Positions 22,516 through 34,235 of a DNA stretch of 64,000 nucleotides are shown here, one piece after another; position 1 is the first letter of the stretch; each line of letters opens with the position of its first letter. This stretch comes from Leptobrachium leishanense. Lineage: Eukaryota > Chordata > Amphibia > Anura > Megophryidae. The position numbers were made by a program, and so were the translations under genes. The stretch spans positions 9,984,182 through 10,048,181 of the forward strand of contig CM019068.1 of NCBI GenBank assembly GCA_009667805.1. Reading direction: 5' to 3'. The notes under the pieces are model-generated. The model worked only from the letters and a program-made list of their open reading frames with translations, was not told the DNA's origin and searched no databases.

Positions 22516-23568
22516 TGGCATGGTGGGGGGGCTCTAGGACAATAACTGAAATGCTCTTAGAGAGCTTAGGTTTTCGGAGTCTATTGATTTTTGGAATTCC
22601 AGATGTGGGGTGCACAGTTGGTATATTAAGGACGGGATATCATAGGCTACATGCATCTAACAACCCAACGAGCCCCGACTTCCACGGAGCTGATTGACAA
22701 ACATTGTGACACGCCAATACCGCTCTCTGCATGATTAAAGGCACAAAGGCCACATCTGCACCGCGCAAACCGCACAACGCCTTGACACGAGGGAAGATTT
22801 GGTGTGACATCTGTGAGCCCTGCTGTTATAAGACACTGCGTGCAGGGAGACAGGGCCCTCCATAACTAATACCAGGAGCGTGGATGGTTATATCATTACA
22901 TGGCTCTGGCATCACGGCGTAGGCGTCATGATTAATCAGGCACACTGTGCCGCTTCCACCCCATCACCATTTTTTATGGTCTCTTATAAACCCCAGTAGA
23001 TGTAGTCGGTGCGAGAGACGTCGCAGCTGCTCTGTGATGTTATAAGGAATTATCAGCTCATTCCAGTTAGTTAATACGGTGATAAATGAGTTTCTCATGA
23101 TCTGCGCTAACATATTTACAAGGCTGACTGTCATTACTCTGAAAGATTAAACGCGCCCTGAGAACCGCACAGGGGTGCAGGGAGTCCTGGGAGTGAGAGG
23201 CTCGGACATGCAGATGGGTGTTGGAATAAACTCGGGGAAACTTTGTAATGAAATAACAGTAAGGCACCTCTTTATCTGTCTGAATGTGACAATCTGCCTG
23301 CATGAATCGAAAGTCAGAAACTGATCGAGGCAGGAACCGGCCCGGCTCTACCACGTGCCCCGGCTCCACCACGTGCCCGCTCTATGCCGTCTGCTACTAT
23401 AGATAGATAGAGCCGATCTCACCGCAGCCATCAACATTTAGGAGTCAGGCGTTAAGTATAACAGCGCGGTTAATAAGTGTTACAAGCTCCTCTGCTGGTA
23501 AAAACATGCAGACAGATTGAAGCAAGGGCAGATTATAGTGAAGATTACATAGAAAAATGGAGCAGAGG
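22516..23568. other. Unrecognised, apparently unique sequence
   Basis: No array or element termini were seen. Two CACGTG hexamers lie close together (about 23351 and 23370) and a short GATA run follows. The region is one of the few repeat-poor stretches and could hold conserved non-coding sequence, but nothing in the sequence alone establishes that. Confidence 0.4.
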
Positions 23569-26500
23569 GTTAGGGGTAGGGTAACCCTGATACTAACCCT
23601 AAAGCAAGTACAAATACTGACCCTAACCCTAAAACTTACCCTAAAGCAAGTACAAATACTGACCCTAACCCTAAAACTTACCCTAAAGCAAGTACAAATA
23701 CTGACCCTAACCCTAAAACTTACCCTAAAGCAAGTACAAATACTGACCCTAACCCTAAAACTCACCCTAAAGCAAGTACAAATACTGACCCTAACCCTAA
23801 AACTTACCCTAAAGCAAGTACAAATACTGACCCTAACCCTAAAACTTACCCTAAGGCTAGGGTCAGACTGAGGCAGTGCGAACGCGCGTTCTGGCGCACT
23901 TAATCACGGCCGTGCTAGCAGCAGATGCCGGGCAATGACGGCCAATATACGAAGTACGGTCGCACAAAAGTCCGGCTGCGCAACGCAAGTGGAAAATGAA
24001 CGCATTTTTTCAGAGAACGTTAAACCACTAGTACTGACGTACAGAGTGCGCTGCGTCCGCTAGCGGCGTGTGTGCGTGAATTGGAGACATCAGACGCTGC
24101 TAATGTCCGGCCAACATAACGTCCAGATGCAAGAAGTGTTTTATTGATGATCCGTACAAAATCACGAATGAAACTGCGCATAGTATGACCGCTATTGCGT
24201 ATTCCGTGAAAAAATACGTCCATTCTTCGAACGCACATTTTCACGGACAACGTGAAAAATGCGTTAGTCTGACCCTAGCCTAAAGCAAGTACAAATACAG
24301 ACCCTAACCCTAAAACTTACCCTAAAGCAAGTACAAATACTGACCCTAACCCTAAAACTTACCCTAAAGCAAGTACAAATACTGACCCTAACCCAAAACT
24401 TACCCTAAAGCAAGTACAAATACTGACCCTAACCCTAAAACTTACCCTAAAGCAAGTACAAATACTGACCCAACCTAAAACTTACCCTAAAGCAAGTACA
24501 AATACTGACCCTAACCCAAACTTACCCTAAAGCAAGTACAAATACAGACCCTAACCCTAAAACTTACCCTAAAGCAAGTACAAATACTGACCCTAACCCT
24601 AAAACTTACCCTAAAGCAAGTACAAATACTGACCCTAACCCTAAAACTTACCCTAAAGCAAGTACAAATACTGACCCTAACCCTAAAACTTACCCTAAAG
24701 CAAGTACAAATACTGACCCTAACCCTAAAACTTACCCTAAAGCAAGTACAAATACAGACCCTAACCCTAAAACTTACCCTAAAGCAAGTACAAATACTGA
24801 CCCTAACCCTAAAACTTACCCTAAAGCAAGTACAAAATACTGACCCTAACCCTAAAACTTACCCTAAAGCAAGTACAAATACTGACCCTAACCCTAAAAC
24901 TTACCCTAAAGCAAGTACAAATACTGACCCACCCTAAAAACTTACCCTAAAGCAAGTACAAATACTGACCCTAACCCTAAAACTTACCCTAAAGCAAGTA
25001 CAAATACAGACCCTAACCCTAAAACTTACCCTAAAGCAAGTACAAATACTGACCCTAACCCTAAAACTCACCCTAAAGCAAGTACAAATACTGACCCTAA
25101 CCCTAAAACTTACCCTAAAGCAAGTACAAATACTGACCCTAACCCTAAAACTTACCCTAAAGCAAGTACAAATACAGACCCTAACCCTAAAACTTACCCT
25201 AAAGCAAGTACAAAATACTGACCCTAACCCTAAAACTTACCCTAAAGCAAGTACAAATACAGACCCTAACCCTAAAACTTACCCTAAAGCAAGTACAAAT
25301 ACTGACCCTAACCCTAAAACTTACCCTAAAGCAAGTACAAATACTGACCCTAACCCTAAAACTTACCCTAAAGCAAGTACAAATACTGACCCTAACCCTA
25401 AAACTTACCCTAAAGCAAGTACAAATACTGACCCTAACCCTAAAACTCACCCTAAAGCAAGTACAAATACTGACCCTAACCCTAAAACTTACCCTAAAGC
25501 AAGTACAAATACTGACCCTAACCCTAAAACTTACCCTAAAGCAAGTACAAATACAGACCCTAACCCTAAAACTTACCCTAAAGCAAGTACAAATACTGAC
25601 CCTAACCCTAAAACTTACCCTAAAGCAAGTACAAATACTGACCCTAACCCTAAAACTTACCCTAAAGCAAGTACAAATACTGACCCTAACCCTAAAACTT
25701 ACCCTAAAGCAAGTACAAATACTGACCCTAACCCTAAAACTTACCCTAAAGCAAGTACAAATACAGACCCTAACCCTAAAACTTACCCTAAAGCAAGTAC
25801 AATACTGACCCTAACCCTAAAACTTACCCTAAAGCAAGTACAAATACTGACCCTAACCCTAAAACTTACCCTAAAGCAAGTACAAATACTGACCCTAACC
25901 CTAAAACTTACCCTAAAGCAAGTACAAATACAGACCCTAACCCTAAAACTTACCCTAAAGCAAGTACAAATACTGACCCTAACCCTAAAACTTACCCTAA
26001 AGCAAGTACAAATACTGACCCTAACCCTAAAACTTACCCTAAAGCAAGTACAAAATACTGACCCTAACCCTAAAACTTACCCTAAAGCAAGTACAAATAC
26101 TGACCCTAACCCTAAAACTCACCCTAAAGCAAGTACAAATACTGACCCTAACCCTAAAACTTACCCTAAAGCAAGTACAAATACTGACCCTAACCCTAAA
26201 ACTTACCCTAAAGCAAGTACAAATACAGACCCTAACCCTAAAACTTACCCTAAAGCAAGTACAAATACTGACCCTAACCCTAAAACTTACCCTAAAGCAA
26301 GTACAAATACTGACCCTAACCCTAAAAACTTACCCTAAAGCAAGTACAAATACTGACCCTAACCCTAAAACTTACCCTAAAGCAAGTACAATACTGACCC
26401 TAACCCTAAAACTTACCCTAAAGCAAGTACAAATACAGACCCTAACCCAAAACTTACCCTAAAGCAAGTACAAATACTGACCCTAACCCTAAAACTTACC

Positions 26501-28320
26501 CTAAAGCAAGTACAAATACTGACCCTAACCCTAAAACTTACCCTAAAGCAAGTACAAATACTGACCCTAACCCTAAAACTTACCCTAAAGCAAGTACAAA
26601 TACTGACCCTAACCCTAAAACTTACCCTAAAGCAAGTACAAATACAGACCCTAACCCTAAAACTACCCTAAAGCAAGTACAAATACTGACCCTAACCCTA
26701 AAACTTACCCTAAAGCAAGTACAAATACTGACCCTAACCCTAAAACTTACCCTAAAGCAAGTACAAATACTGACCCTAACCCTAAAACTTACCCTAAAGC
26801 AAGTACAAATACTGACCCTAACCCTAAAACTTACCCTAAAGCAAGTACAAATACTGACCCTAACCCTAAAACTTACCCTAAAGCAAGTACAAATACAGAC
26901 CCTAACCCTAAAACTTACCCTAAAGCAAGTACAAATACTGACCCTAACCCTAAAACTCACCCTAAAGCAAGTACAAAATACTGACCCTAACCCTAAAACT
27001 TACCCTAAAGCAAGTACAAATACTGACCCTAACCCTAAAACTTACCCTAAAGCAAGTACAAATACAGACCCTAACCCTAAAACTTACCCTAAAGCAAGTA
27101 CAAATACTGACCCTAACCCTAAAACTTACCCTAAAGCAAGTACAAATACAGACCCTAACCCTAAAACTTACCCTAAAGCAAGTACAAATACTGACCCTAA
27201 CCCTAAAACTTACCCTAAAGCAAGTACAAATACTGACCCTAACCCTAAAACTTACCCTAAAGCAAGTACAAATACTGACCCTAACCCTAAAACTTACCCT
27301 AAAGCAAGTACAAATACTGACCCTAACCCTAAAACTCACCCTAAAGCAAGTACAAATACTGACCCTAACCCTAAAACTTACCCTAAAGCAAGTACAAATA
27401 CTGACCCTAACCCTAAAACTTACCCTAAAGCAAGTACAAATACAGACCCTAACCCTAAAACTTACCCTAAAGCAAGTACAAATACTGACCCTAACCCTAA
27501 AACTTACCCTAAAGCAAGTACAAATACAGACCCTAACCCTAAAACTTACCCTAAAGCAAGTACAAATACTGACCCTAACCCTAAAACTTACCCTAAAGCA
27601 AGTACAAATACTGACCCTAACCCTAAAACTTACCCTAAAGCAAGTACAAATACTGACCCTAACCCACTTACCCTAAAGCAAGTACAAATACTGACCCTAA
27701 CCCTAAAACTTACCCTAAAGCAAGTACAAAACTGACCCTAACCCAAACTTACCTAAAGCAAGTACAAATACAGACCCTAACCCTAAAACTTACCCTAAAG
27801 CAAGTACAAATACTGACCCTAACCCTAAAACTTACCCTAAAGCAAGTACAAATACTGACCCTAACCCTAAAACTTACCCTAAAGCAAGTACAAATACTGA
27901 CCCTAACCCTAAAACTTACCCTAAAGCAAGTACAAATACTGACCCTAACCCTAAAACTTACCCTAAAGCAAGTACAAATACTGACCCTAACCCTAAAACA
28001 AGTACAAATACTGACCCTAACCCTAAAACTTACCCTAAAGCAAGTACAAATACTGACCCTAACCCTAAAACTTACCCTAAAGCAAGTACAAATACAGACC
28101 CTAACCCTAAAACTCACCCTAAAGCAAGTACAAATACTGACCCTAACCCTAAAACTTACCCTAAAGCAAGTACAAATACTGACCCTAACCCTAAAACAAG
28201 TACAAATACTGACCCTAACCCTAAAACAAGTACAAATACTGACTCTAACCCTAAAACAAGTACAAATACTGACTCTAACCCTAAAACAAGTACAAATACT
28301 GACCCTAACCCTAAAGGAAG
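23569..28320. repeat. 42-bp minisatellite with embedded CCCTAA hexamers, about 4.3 kb excluding the MITE
   Basis: The unit is CCCTAAAGCAAGTACAAATA, then CTGACCCTAACCCTAAAACTTA, about 100 copies. Each unit holds three CCCTAA hexamers, two of them adjacent. Common variants are ACAG for ACTG, CTCA for CTTA, and single-base deletions. The last units shorten to about 30 bp by loss of the CTTACCCTAAAG part. A MITE-A interrupts it at 23855-24280. Open frames such as 26962-27339 are artefacts. Confidence 0.95.
23855..24280 (-). mobile_element. MITE-A copy 4, inverted, inside the telomere-like array
   Basis: Reverse orientation relative to copies 1-3, with a perfect TAA duplication (23852-23854 and 24281-24283). 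The undisturbed repeat unit CCCTAAAGCAAG shows the empty site exactly. Its subfamily-diagnostic bases match copy 1. Confidence 0.93.
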
Positions 28321-28593
28321 CACAAAAACCCCAATTCTAAATCTGAACCATAAAATTTCCACTGTTGCATTATTTATGCACTTTGCCCACATCAGAAAAA
28401 GATGTGAGTGTGGTGACAATTTGCATAGAAAAAGTGACGCAATTGCATCAATTTTTCAGTGGAAAATAATATTTTTTTAACACAGGCAAGTTTCCACTGC
28501 ATTCCTTTTAACACTGTGGCTTTTTTGGCTCAGCAATTTTATCAGCAGCCACAAGGTGGCGACCTGTTTATAGGATACCCTGTTGCATCCATC
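28321..28593. other. Unrecognised spacer with a CTCF-like motif
   Basis: AT-rich sequence between two arrays. CCACAAGGTGGCG at 28549-28561 resembles the CTCF core consensus with one mismatch. The same motif lies in opposite orientation at 31595-31607. Motif resemblance alone is weak evidence of binding. Confidence 0.3.
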
Positions 28594-30463
28594 CATCACT
28601 CCCAGTCTCACTCCAGATGTGCACCACTCCCAGCCCCGCTCCAGATGTGCACCACTCCCAGCCCCGCTCCAGATGTGCACCACTACCAGCCCTGCTACAG
28701 ATGTGCACCACTCCCAGCCCCGCTCCAGATGGGCATCACTCCCAGCCCCGCTCCAGATGGGCATCACTCCCAGCCCCACTCCAGATGGGCATCACTCCCA
28801 GCCCCGCTCCAGATGGGCATCACTCCCAGTCCCACTCCAGATGGGCATCACTCCCAGTCTCACTTCAGATGGGCATCACTCCCAGCCCCGCTCCAGATGG
28901 GCATCACTCCCAGCCCCGCTCCAGATGGGCATCACTCCCAGCCCCACTCCAGATGGGCATCACTCCCAGTCCCACTCCAGATGTGCACCACTCCCAGCCC
29001 TGCTCCAGATGTGCACCATTCCCAGCCCCGCTCCAGATGTGCACCACTCCCAGCCCTGCTCCAGATGTGCATCACTCCCAGCCCCCCTCCAGGTGGGAAT
29101 CACTCCCAGCACGCTCCAGATGTACACCACTCCCAGCCCTGCTCCAGATGCGCACCACTCCCAGCACCGCTCCAGATGAGCACCACTCCCAGCCCTGCTA
29201 GAGATGTGCATCACTCCCAGCCCCTCTCCAGATGTGCATCACTCCCAGCCCTGCTCCAGATGTGCACCACTCCCAGCCCTGCTCCAGATGTGCACCACTC
29301 CCAGCCCTGCTTCAGATGTGCATCACTCCCAGCCCTGCTCCAGATGTGCACCACTCCCAGCCCTGCTCCAGATGAGCACCACTCCCAGCCCCTCTCCAGA
29401 TGTGCACCACTCCCAGCCCTGCTCCAGATGTGCACCACTCCCAGCCCTGCTCCAGATGTGCACCACTCCCAGCCCTGCTCCAGATGAGCACCACTCCCAG
29501 CCCCTCTCCAGATGTGCACACTCCCAGCCCTGCTCCAGATGTGCACCACTCCCAGCCCTGCTCCAGATGTGCACCACTCCCAGCCCTGCTCCAGATGTGC
29601 ATCACTCCCAGCCCTGCTCCAGATGTGCACCACTCCCAGCCCTGCTCCAGATGTGCATCACTTCCCAGCCCCGCTCCAGATGTGCACCACTCCCAGCCCC
29701 GCTCCAGATCTGCACCACTCCCAGCCCCGCTCCAGATCTGCACCACTCTCAGCCCCGCTCCAGATGGAAATCACTCCCAGCCTAATTCCAGATGGGAATC
29801 ACTCCCAGCCCCGCTCCAGATGGGAATCACTCCCAGCCTCATTCCAGATGTGCACCACTCCCAGCCTCATTCCAGATGTGCACCACTCCCAGCCTCATTC
29901 CAGATGGGAATCACTCCCAGCCTCGCTCCAGATGGGAATCACTCCCAGCCTCATTCCAGATGTGCATCACTCCCAGCCTCGCTCCAGATGGGAATCACTC
30001 CCAGCCTCATTCCAGATGGGAATCACTCCCAGCCTCATTCCAGATGGGAATCACTCCCAGCCTCGCTCCAGATGGGAATCACTCCCAGCCTCATTCCAGA
30101 TGGGAATCACTCCCAGCCCCGCTCCAGATGTGCATCACTCCCAGCCTCGCTCCAGAGGGGAATCACTCCCAGCCTCATTCCAGATGGGAATCACTCCCAG
30201 CCTCATTCCAGATGGGAATCACTCCCAGCCTCGCTCCAGATGGGAATCACTCCCAGCCTCATTCCAGATGGGAATCACTCCCAGCCTCATTCCAGATGGG
30301 AATCACTCCCAGCCTCGCTCCAGATGGGAATCACTCCCAGCCTCATTCCAGATGGGAATCACTCCCAGCCCCGCTCCAGATGTGCATCACTCCCAGCCCC
30401 GCTCCAGATCCAGATATGCATCACTCCCAGCCCCGCTCCAGATGTGCATCACTACCAGACTCG
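28594..30463. repeat. 28-bp minisatellite, about 67 units, with higher-order structure
   Basis: Units read CACTCCCAGCCCCGCTCCAG then ATGTGCAT, with GGGCAT, GTGCAC or GGAATC as alternative joints. Between about 29880 and 30360, units with CCTCGCTCC alternate with two CCTCATTCC units, giving an 84-bp trimer. Three plus-strand frames of up to 394 codons (His/Ser/Gln/Pro-rich) and minus-strand frames of 84-144 codons are open only because the unit lacks stops. Confidence 0.94.
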
Positions 30464-30945
30464 TTTTAGTTGCATGTCTCTCCTGTGTCTCTCTTATAAT
30501 TGTATCTCTGTTATTGTTTCCCTGCCCCCCCCCTCTTTATACACAATCCAGACTGATACGGGGAGGCCCTGTATAAGAATTTAGCTCTCGCAAGTCGCAC
30601 ACTTCACTGCTCTATAAATAGGGAGCAGAAATCTCTGACTTCACTGTTATATTTAGTTACTGATGTGCGTCGCCTAAAGTCACACTGAGCCAGAGCCAGC
30701 ACTTTATAAAAAGATAACGTCTCTGCGGGTTTTTATTAAAATAAACTTTCCGTGCAGCTTCTCATGACACAGCGAGGGCTACGTGTATCATGTACAACCA
30801 GTAACACACACACCACAAAGCATGACAACACACACAGCGACATGCATACCAGCACGAACACAAACACTACCTCCATCACATACAGCATCACACAAAACAA
30901 TGCCACACACACTCAAACCCAAAAAACACACACACAAGGACCTAT
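30464..30945. other. Unrecognised sequence with CA-rich stretch
   Basis: ACACAC-rich sequence lies at about 30800-30945. No gene was recognised. Confidence 0.45.
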
Positions 30946-31290
30946 TTAAAGGGACACTAACGACAACATAAGCTGCAACTAGATTACTTGTGCCTTACAA
31001 ATAAAACACATGAAAAAACATATGATAAAAGACATTATAAACACCTTATAAAACACATGCAGCTGTTTTATTATTTGAAGTAATCACATGTAAAAAGGGA
31101 AAATAAAATAAGGTTTTTATCTCCTGTTTCCATTTCGTGGCCTTTTCCCATGATGCAACATTAACCAAAATCTACCAAAATAGTGAGTCTCACTTTAAAG
31201 CTGTGGTATAAAATAATGCAGTAGTGAAGATGCAATGGGGTGGAGGAGGGAATGGTTAGACAAGGCTGCAGGGCATCTATTGTGTTGTGC
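30946..31290 (+). mobile_element. Dispersed repeat R1, copy 2
   Basis: Begins TTTAAAGGGACACTAACG, followed by ACATAAGCTG, TTACTTGTGCCTTACAAATA, an AT-rich TTATAAAACACATG zone, CCATGATGCAACATTAACC, and GGTTAGACAAGGCTGCAGGG. The same order is found at 34947-35460 (+) and 11936-14400 (-). The AAAGGGACACT start is common in amphibian DNA elements (from memory). Its AT-rich zone has not expanded. Confidence 0.7.
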
Positions 31291-31309
31291 AAGCTTTCCA
31301 AGATGTGTC

Positions 31310-31370
31310 TGGCTCCTAAAAATATGTATTTGGCTCCTACGACTACTACAAAATTTGTCAAGCCCTGCCT
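31310..31370 (-). mobile_element. hAT-like terminal fragment
   Basis: Ends ACAAAATTTGTCAAGCCCTG. On the minus strand this reads CAGGGCTTGACAAATTTTGT, a typical hAT end. GGCTCCTA is repeated within it. Related degraded sequence occurs at 39560-39690 and 50809-50954. Confidence 0.45.
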
Positions 31371-32185
31371 TATCCATCTGCCTAAACCTAACCCCTAACC
31401 ATAATCTCTCCCAATTTTTTACAGAACCTGTGATGGGCACACAGTCACTTCTACACACCACAGCATTAACACCACACACTCCAACAGTGAGCAGAGACAT
31501 ACTACACTCTAACACCCGAACTCTGTGATACAATGGAAACCTGACAGCAGAGAGACCAGGTTATTAACTCCACCATGGAATCTGATGAGCAAGTCGCCAC
31601 CTTGTGGCCACAGCTAGAGAAAAAGTCTCCAAATAAATTATACAAGTTGTGCATATTTTGCTGGTGACAAAAATTAGTATTTGACGTGGAAAAAAATTAC
31701 ACACACTGTCGTTTATTTGGTGCAACCTACACTGCACTCGCAACACTTTTCTGACTGAGTATGGTGTGAAAAATTACACTAATTTTATTTTTAGGTTTAG
31801 TATTTGTGGTGGTTTTAGGGTTAAGGTTACTTTCAGGATTAGGATTAACGATTTTTAGGCAATGGATTCTGCGCGTTCTTTTGACCCTTGCATAGTGATG
31901 ATTTATAGCAAAAATGGACCGGAATCTCTTGGTTAAGGTTAACTTTAAAAGTGACCCTGAAACTAACATGAGGGCTGGTTTGCACCTTACATCTAAAACT
32001 GATGCAGGTATGCTGCTAAATCTCCCCCAAAAATGAAGCAACTGTGTGGTTTCTCTGTATCAGATATGACTAGATTTCCTACATATTTATTTTCTGGGTT
32101 AATCTGTGTATCTGTATTTTAGTTTTAATATCTTATTATCTTGCATTTTATTACTTTGTGTTTCTGTAACAATTCAATGTTCTTG
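31371..32185. other. Unrecognised sequence
   Basis: No gene is supported. A CTCF-like motif in reverse orientation (CGCCACCTTGTGG, 31595-31607) lies here. Several TTAGGGTTAAGG-like fragments near 31796-31850 appear to be chance or degraded repeat. Confidence 0.4.
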
Positions 32186-32262
32186 AATCCAGGACAAACT
32201 GAAAATGAGAGAAATCTCAATGTATCCTTCCTGGGAAAACACTTTATAAATAAATAAATACT
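32186..32262 (-). repeat. R2: dispersed tail repeat, copy 1
   Basis: Contains CCAGGACAAACTGAAAATGA followed by GAGAAATCTCAATGTATCCT and ends in TAAATAAATAAATA. Other copies lie at 41862-41916, 43216-43277, 53670-53812 and 63896-63980. The short A/T-rich microsatellite end suggests a non-LTR retroelement or SINE tail. Confidence 0.65.
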
Positions 32263-32410
32263 TGTTTAAATCTCAGCTTTATTGGTGCATTGTTACTAGC
32301 TGTATCCACCAGGTGGGGTGAACCCCTGCAATCACAGCCAGGTCTCTGGTGGCCTCACAGATTTGGATTTAAAGGGCCACTACTACCAAAAAATGCAATG
32401 TCCTTATTGT

Positions 32411-33313
32411 CAGGGTTAATCCAAAGAGATTCGAAAAGTCACGGCACGTTCGGTGACTTTTCGTTCTCTTCAATTCGGTTCCTTTTGCCGATCCCATTTC
32501 GGTGACCCTGCGGTGTATTCAGCAAACACCACAGGGTCCCCGAATTGCAGGGAAAAACTGCCGCAAACCTGACGAAAACTAACCGCAAAACCTGACGAAT
32601 GCACGCCGAAAACCCCCAAAAACATCTGGATTAACCCGTCGAAGACGCCGGAAAAACCCGAGCAGGAGCCGATCACACGCAGCGAAGCCGCTGGAAAAAG
32701 CCGAGAAAAAGCCGACACCGCAGACAGGGGGAGGTGAATAAATTAGAAAAACAGTTTGTATGATTGTGTGAAAGTGAAAAGTGGTTTGCAAAGAAACTAC
32801 TGAGCGAAAACGTCTGAAATTTTCACAGGAGGTCCAGGGAATGATAATAAAGAGGGCAGTTACAGAAAAAATAAGTAAACTTTAAAAAAAAAAAAAATCT
32901 GAAAAATGCTTAAAATATCCTAAAAAATCTATAAATAAAGAGACTCTTTACAGCAGATTAAAATAATAAACGGTTTATTAGATATTGAATTAAAACGGGA
33001 ATATTTTTAACATTGAAGTCTATGGGATTCTCCTGAATTAACTTGCCGAATTAAACCACCGAATGGCAGGGCATTAGGGGAACCTTTCACTGCTGGTTTG
33101 TGTTCTCTGAATAGCCGAAGCAGTGCTTTTTCATGGGGATTTCACTGCCCTCGAACAGGCACCGAACAGGCACCGTATGTGCAGGCAATTCGCCAGGATT
33201 TGGCGAATTGCCTGCTCTCTGGATAGCCGAATGGCCAGGAAAGGTAACCGAACGCTGATTTTCAGCGTTTGGTTACCTTTCTCAAGCAATTCGGATCTCT
33301 TTGGATAACCCTG
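32411..33313 (+). mobile_element. Family B element, copy d (903 bp)
   Basis: Termini CAGGGTTAATCCAAAGAG and the complement ending GGATAACCCTG, with TGT on both sides as a possible 3-bp duplication. It contains the family blocks in order, and the internal 26/27-bp unit is only once or twice present (near 33140-33180), so this is close to the unexpanded form. No transposase. Minus-strand frames at 32470-32791 are not recognised. Confidence 0.8.
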
Positions 33314-33373
33314 TGTGTTTATTTCATGTTGCTGATATCTTCCATGTGTTTGTTTTACTCGTTTGTTTAGTTT

Positions 33374-33716
33374 AGAAAATATTTTCCTGTATATGTGTCA
33401 CTGGGTGCATCCATTGTGTGATATTTTCCTGTATATGTGTCACTGGGTGCATCCATTGTGTGATATTTTCCTGTATATGTGTCACTGGGTGCATCCATTG
33501 TGTGATATTTTCCTCTATATGTGTCTCTGGGTGCATCCATTGTGTGATATTTTCCTGTATATGTGTTACTGTGTGATATTTTCCTGTATATGTGTCACTG
33601 GGTGCATCCATTGTGTGATATTTTCCTGTATATGTGTCACTGGGTGCATCCATTGTGTGATATTTTCCTGTATGTGTGTCACTGGGTGCATCCATTGTGT
33701 GATATTTCCCTCTATA
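33374..33716 (+). repeat. 42-bp minisatellite, array 1
   Basis: Units of GATATTTTCCTGTATATGTG then TCACTGGGTGCATCCATTGTGT, about 8 copies including one shortened unit. An inverted relative is at 35462-35930. The left flank GTTTAGTTTAGAAAATATTTT is matched, inverted, at the right edge of the other array. Confidence 0.92.
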
Positions 33717-34235
33717 GCTAGTCTTACTGTAAACCCATGAAGCCGATTTTAATGTAAATCCCGTGAAATCAAGTCTTACTGTAAACCCGTGAAAGCGAGT
33801 CTTACTGTAAACCCATGAAATCATATTTTACTGTAATTTCCCTGAAAGCAAGTCTTACTATAAATCCATGAAGTTGAGTCTTATTGTAACTCCGTAAAAG
33901 CGAGTCTTGCTGTAAATCCATGAAAACGAACATTACTGTAAATCCATGAAAGCGAGACTTACTGTAAACCCACAAAATCAAATTTTACTGTAAATCCCAT
34001 GAAAGCGAGTCTTACTGTAAACCCATCAAATCAAATTTTACTGTAATTCCTGTGAAAGCGAGTCTTACTGTAAACTAATAAAAGCGAGACTTACTGTAAA
34101 CCCATGAAATCAAATTTTACTGTAATCCTGTGAAAGCAAGTCTTACTGTAAATCCGTGAAATCAAATTTTACTGTAAATCCCCTGAAAGCGAGTCTTACT
34201 GTAAACCCATGAAATCAGATGTGACTGTAAATCCC
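33717..34235. repeat. 26-bp minisatellite arranged as about 52-bp dimers
   Basis: Alternating units contain GCGAGTCTTACTGTAAACCC and ATCAAATTTTACTGTAAATC with considerable divergence, about 19-20 half-units. It directly abuts the 42-bp array. Confidence 0.88.

Noticed and set aside
20773..22521. Cys/His-rich frames resembling zinc fingers
   Set aside because: Generated by the 52-bp minisatellite. Cys and His spacing follows the repeat and the frames run across a hAT insertion.
23347..23382. Pair of CACGTG E-boxes as a regulatory element
   Set aside because: Short palindromes expected by chance and part of a small local duplication.
23569..28320. True interstitial telomere
   Set aside because: Hexamers are embedded in a 42-bp unit with 24 bp of other sequence; there is no continuous (CCCTAA)n run.
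28459..30584. Plus-strand frames up to 394 codons, His/Ser/Gln/Pro-rich
   Set aside because: Stop-free 28-bp tandem unit read in several phases; minus-strand frames are open as well.
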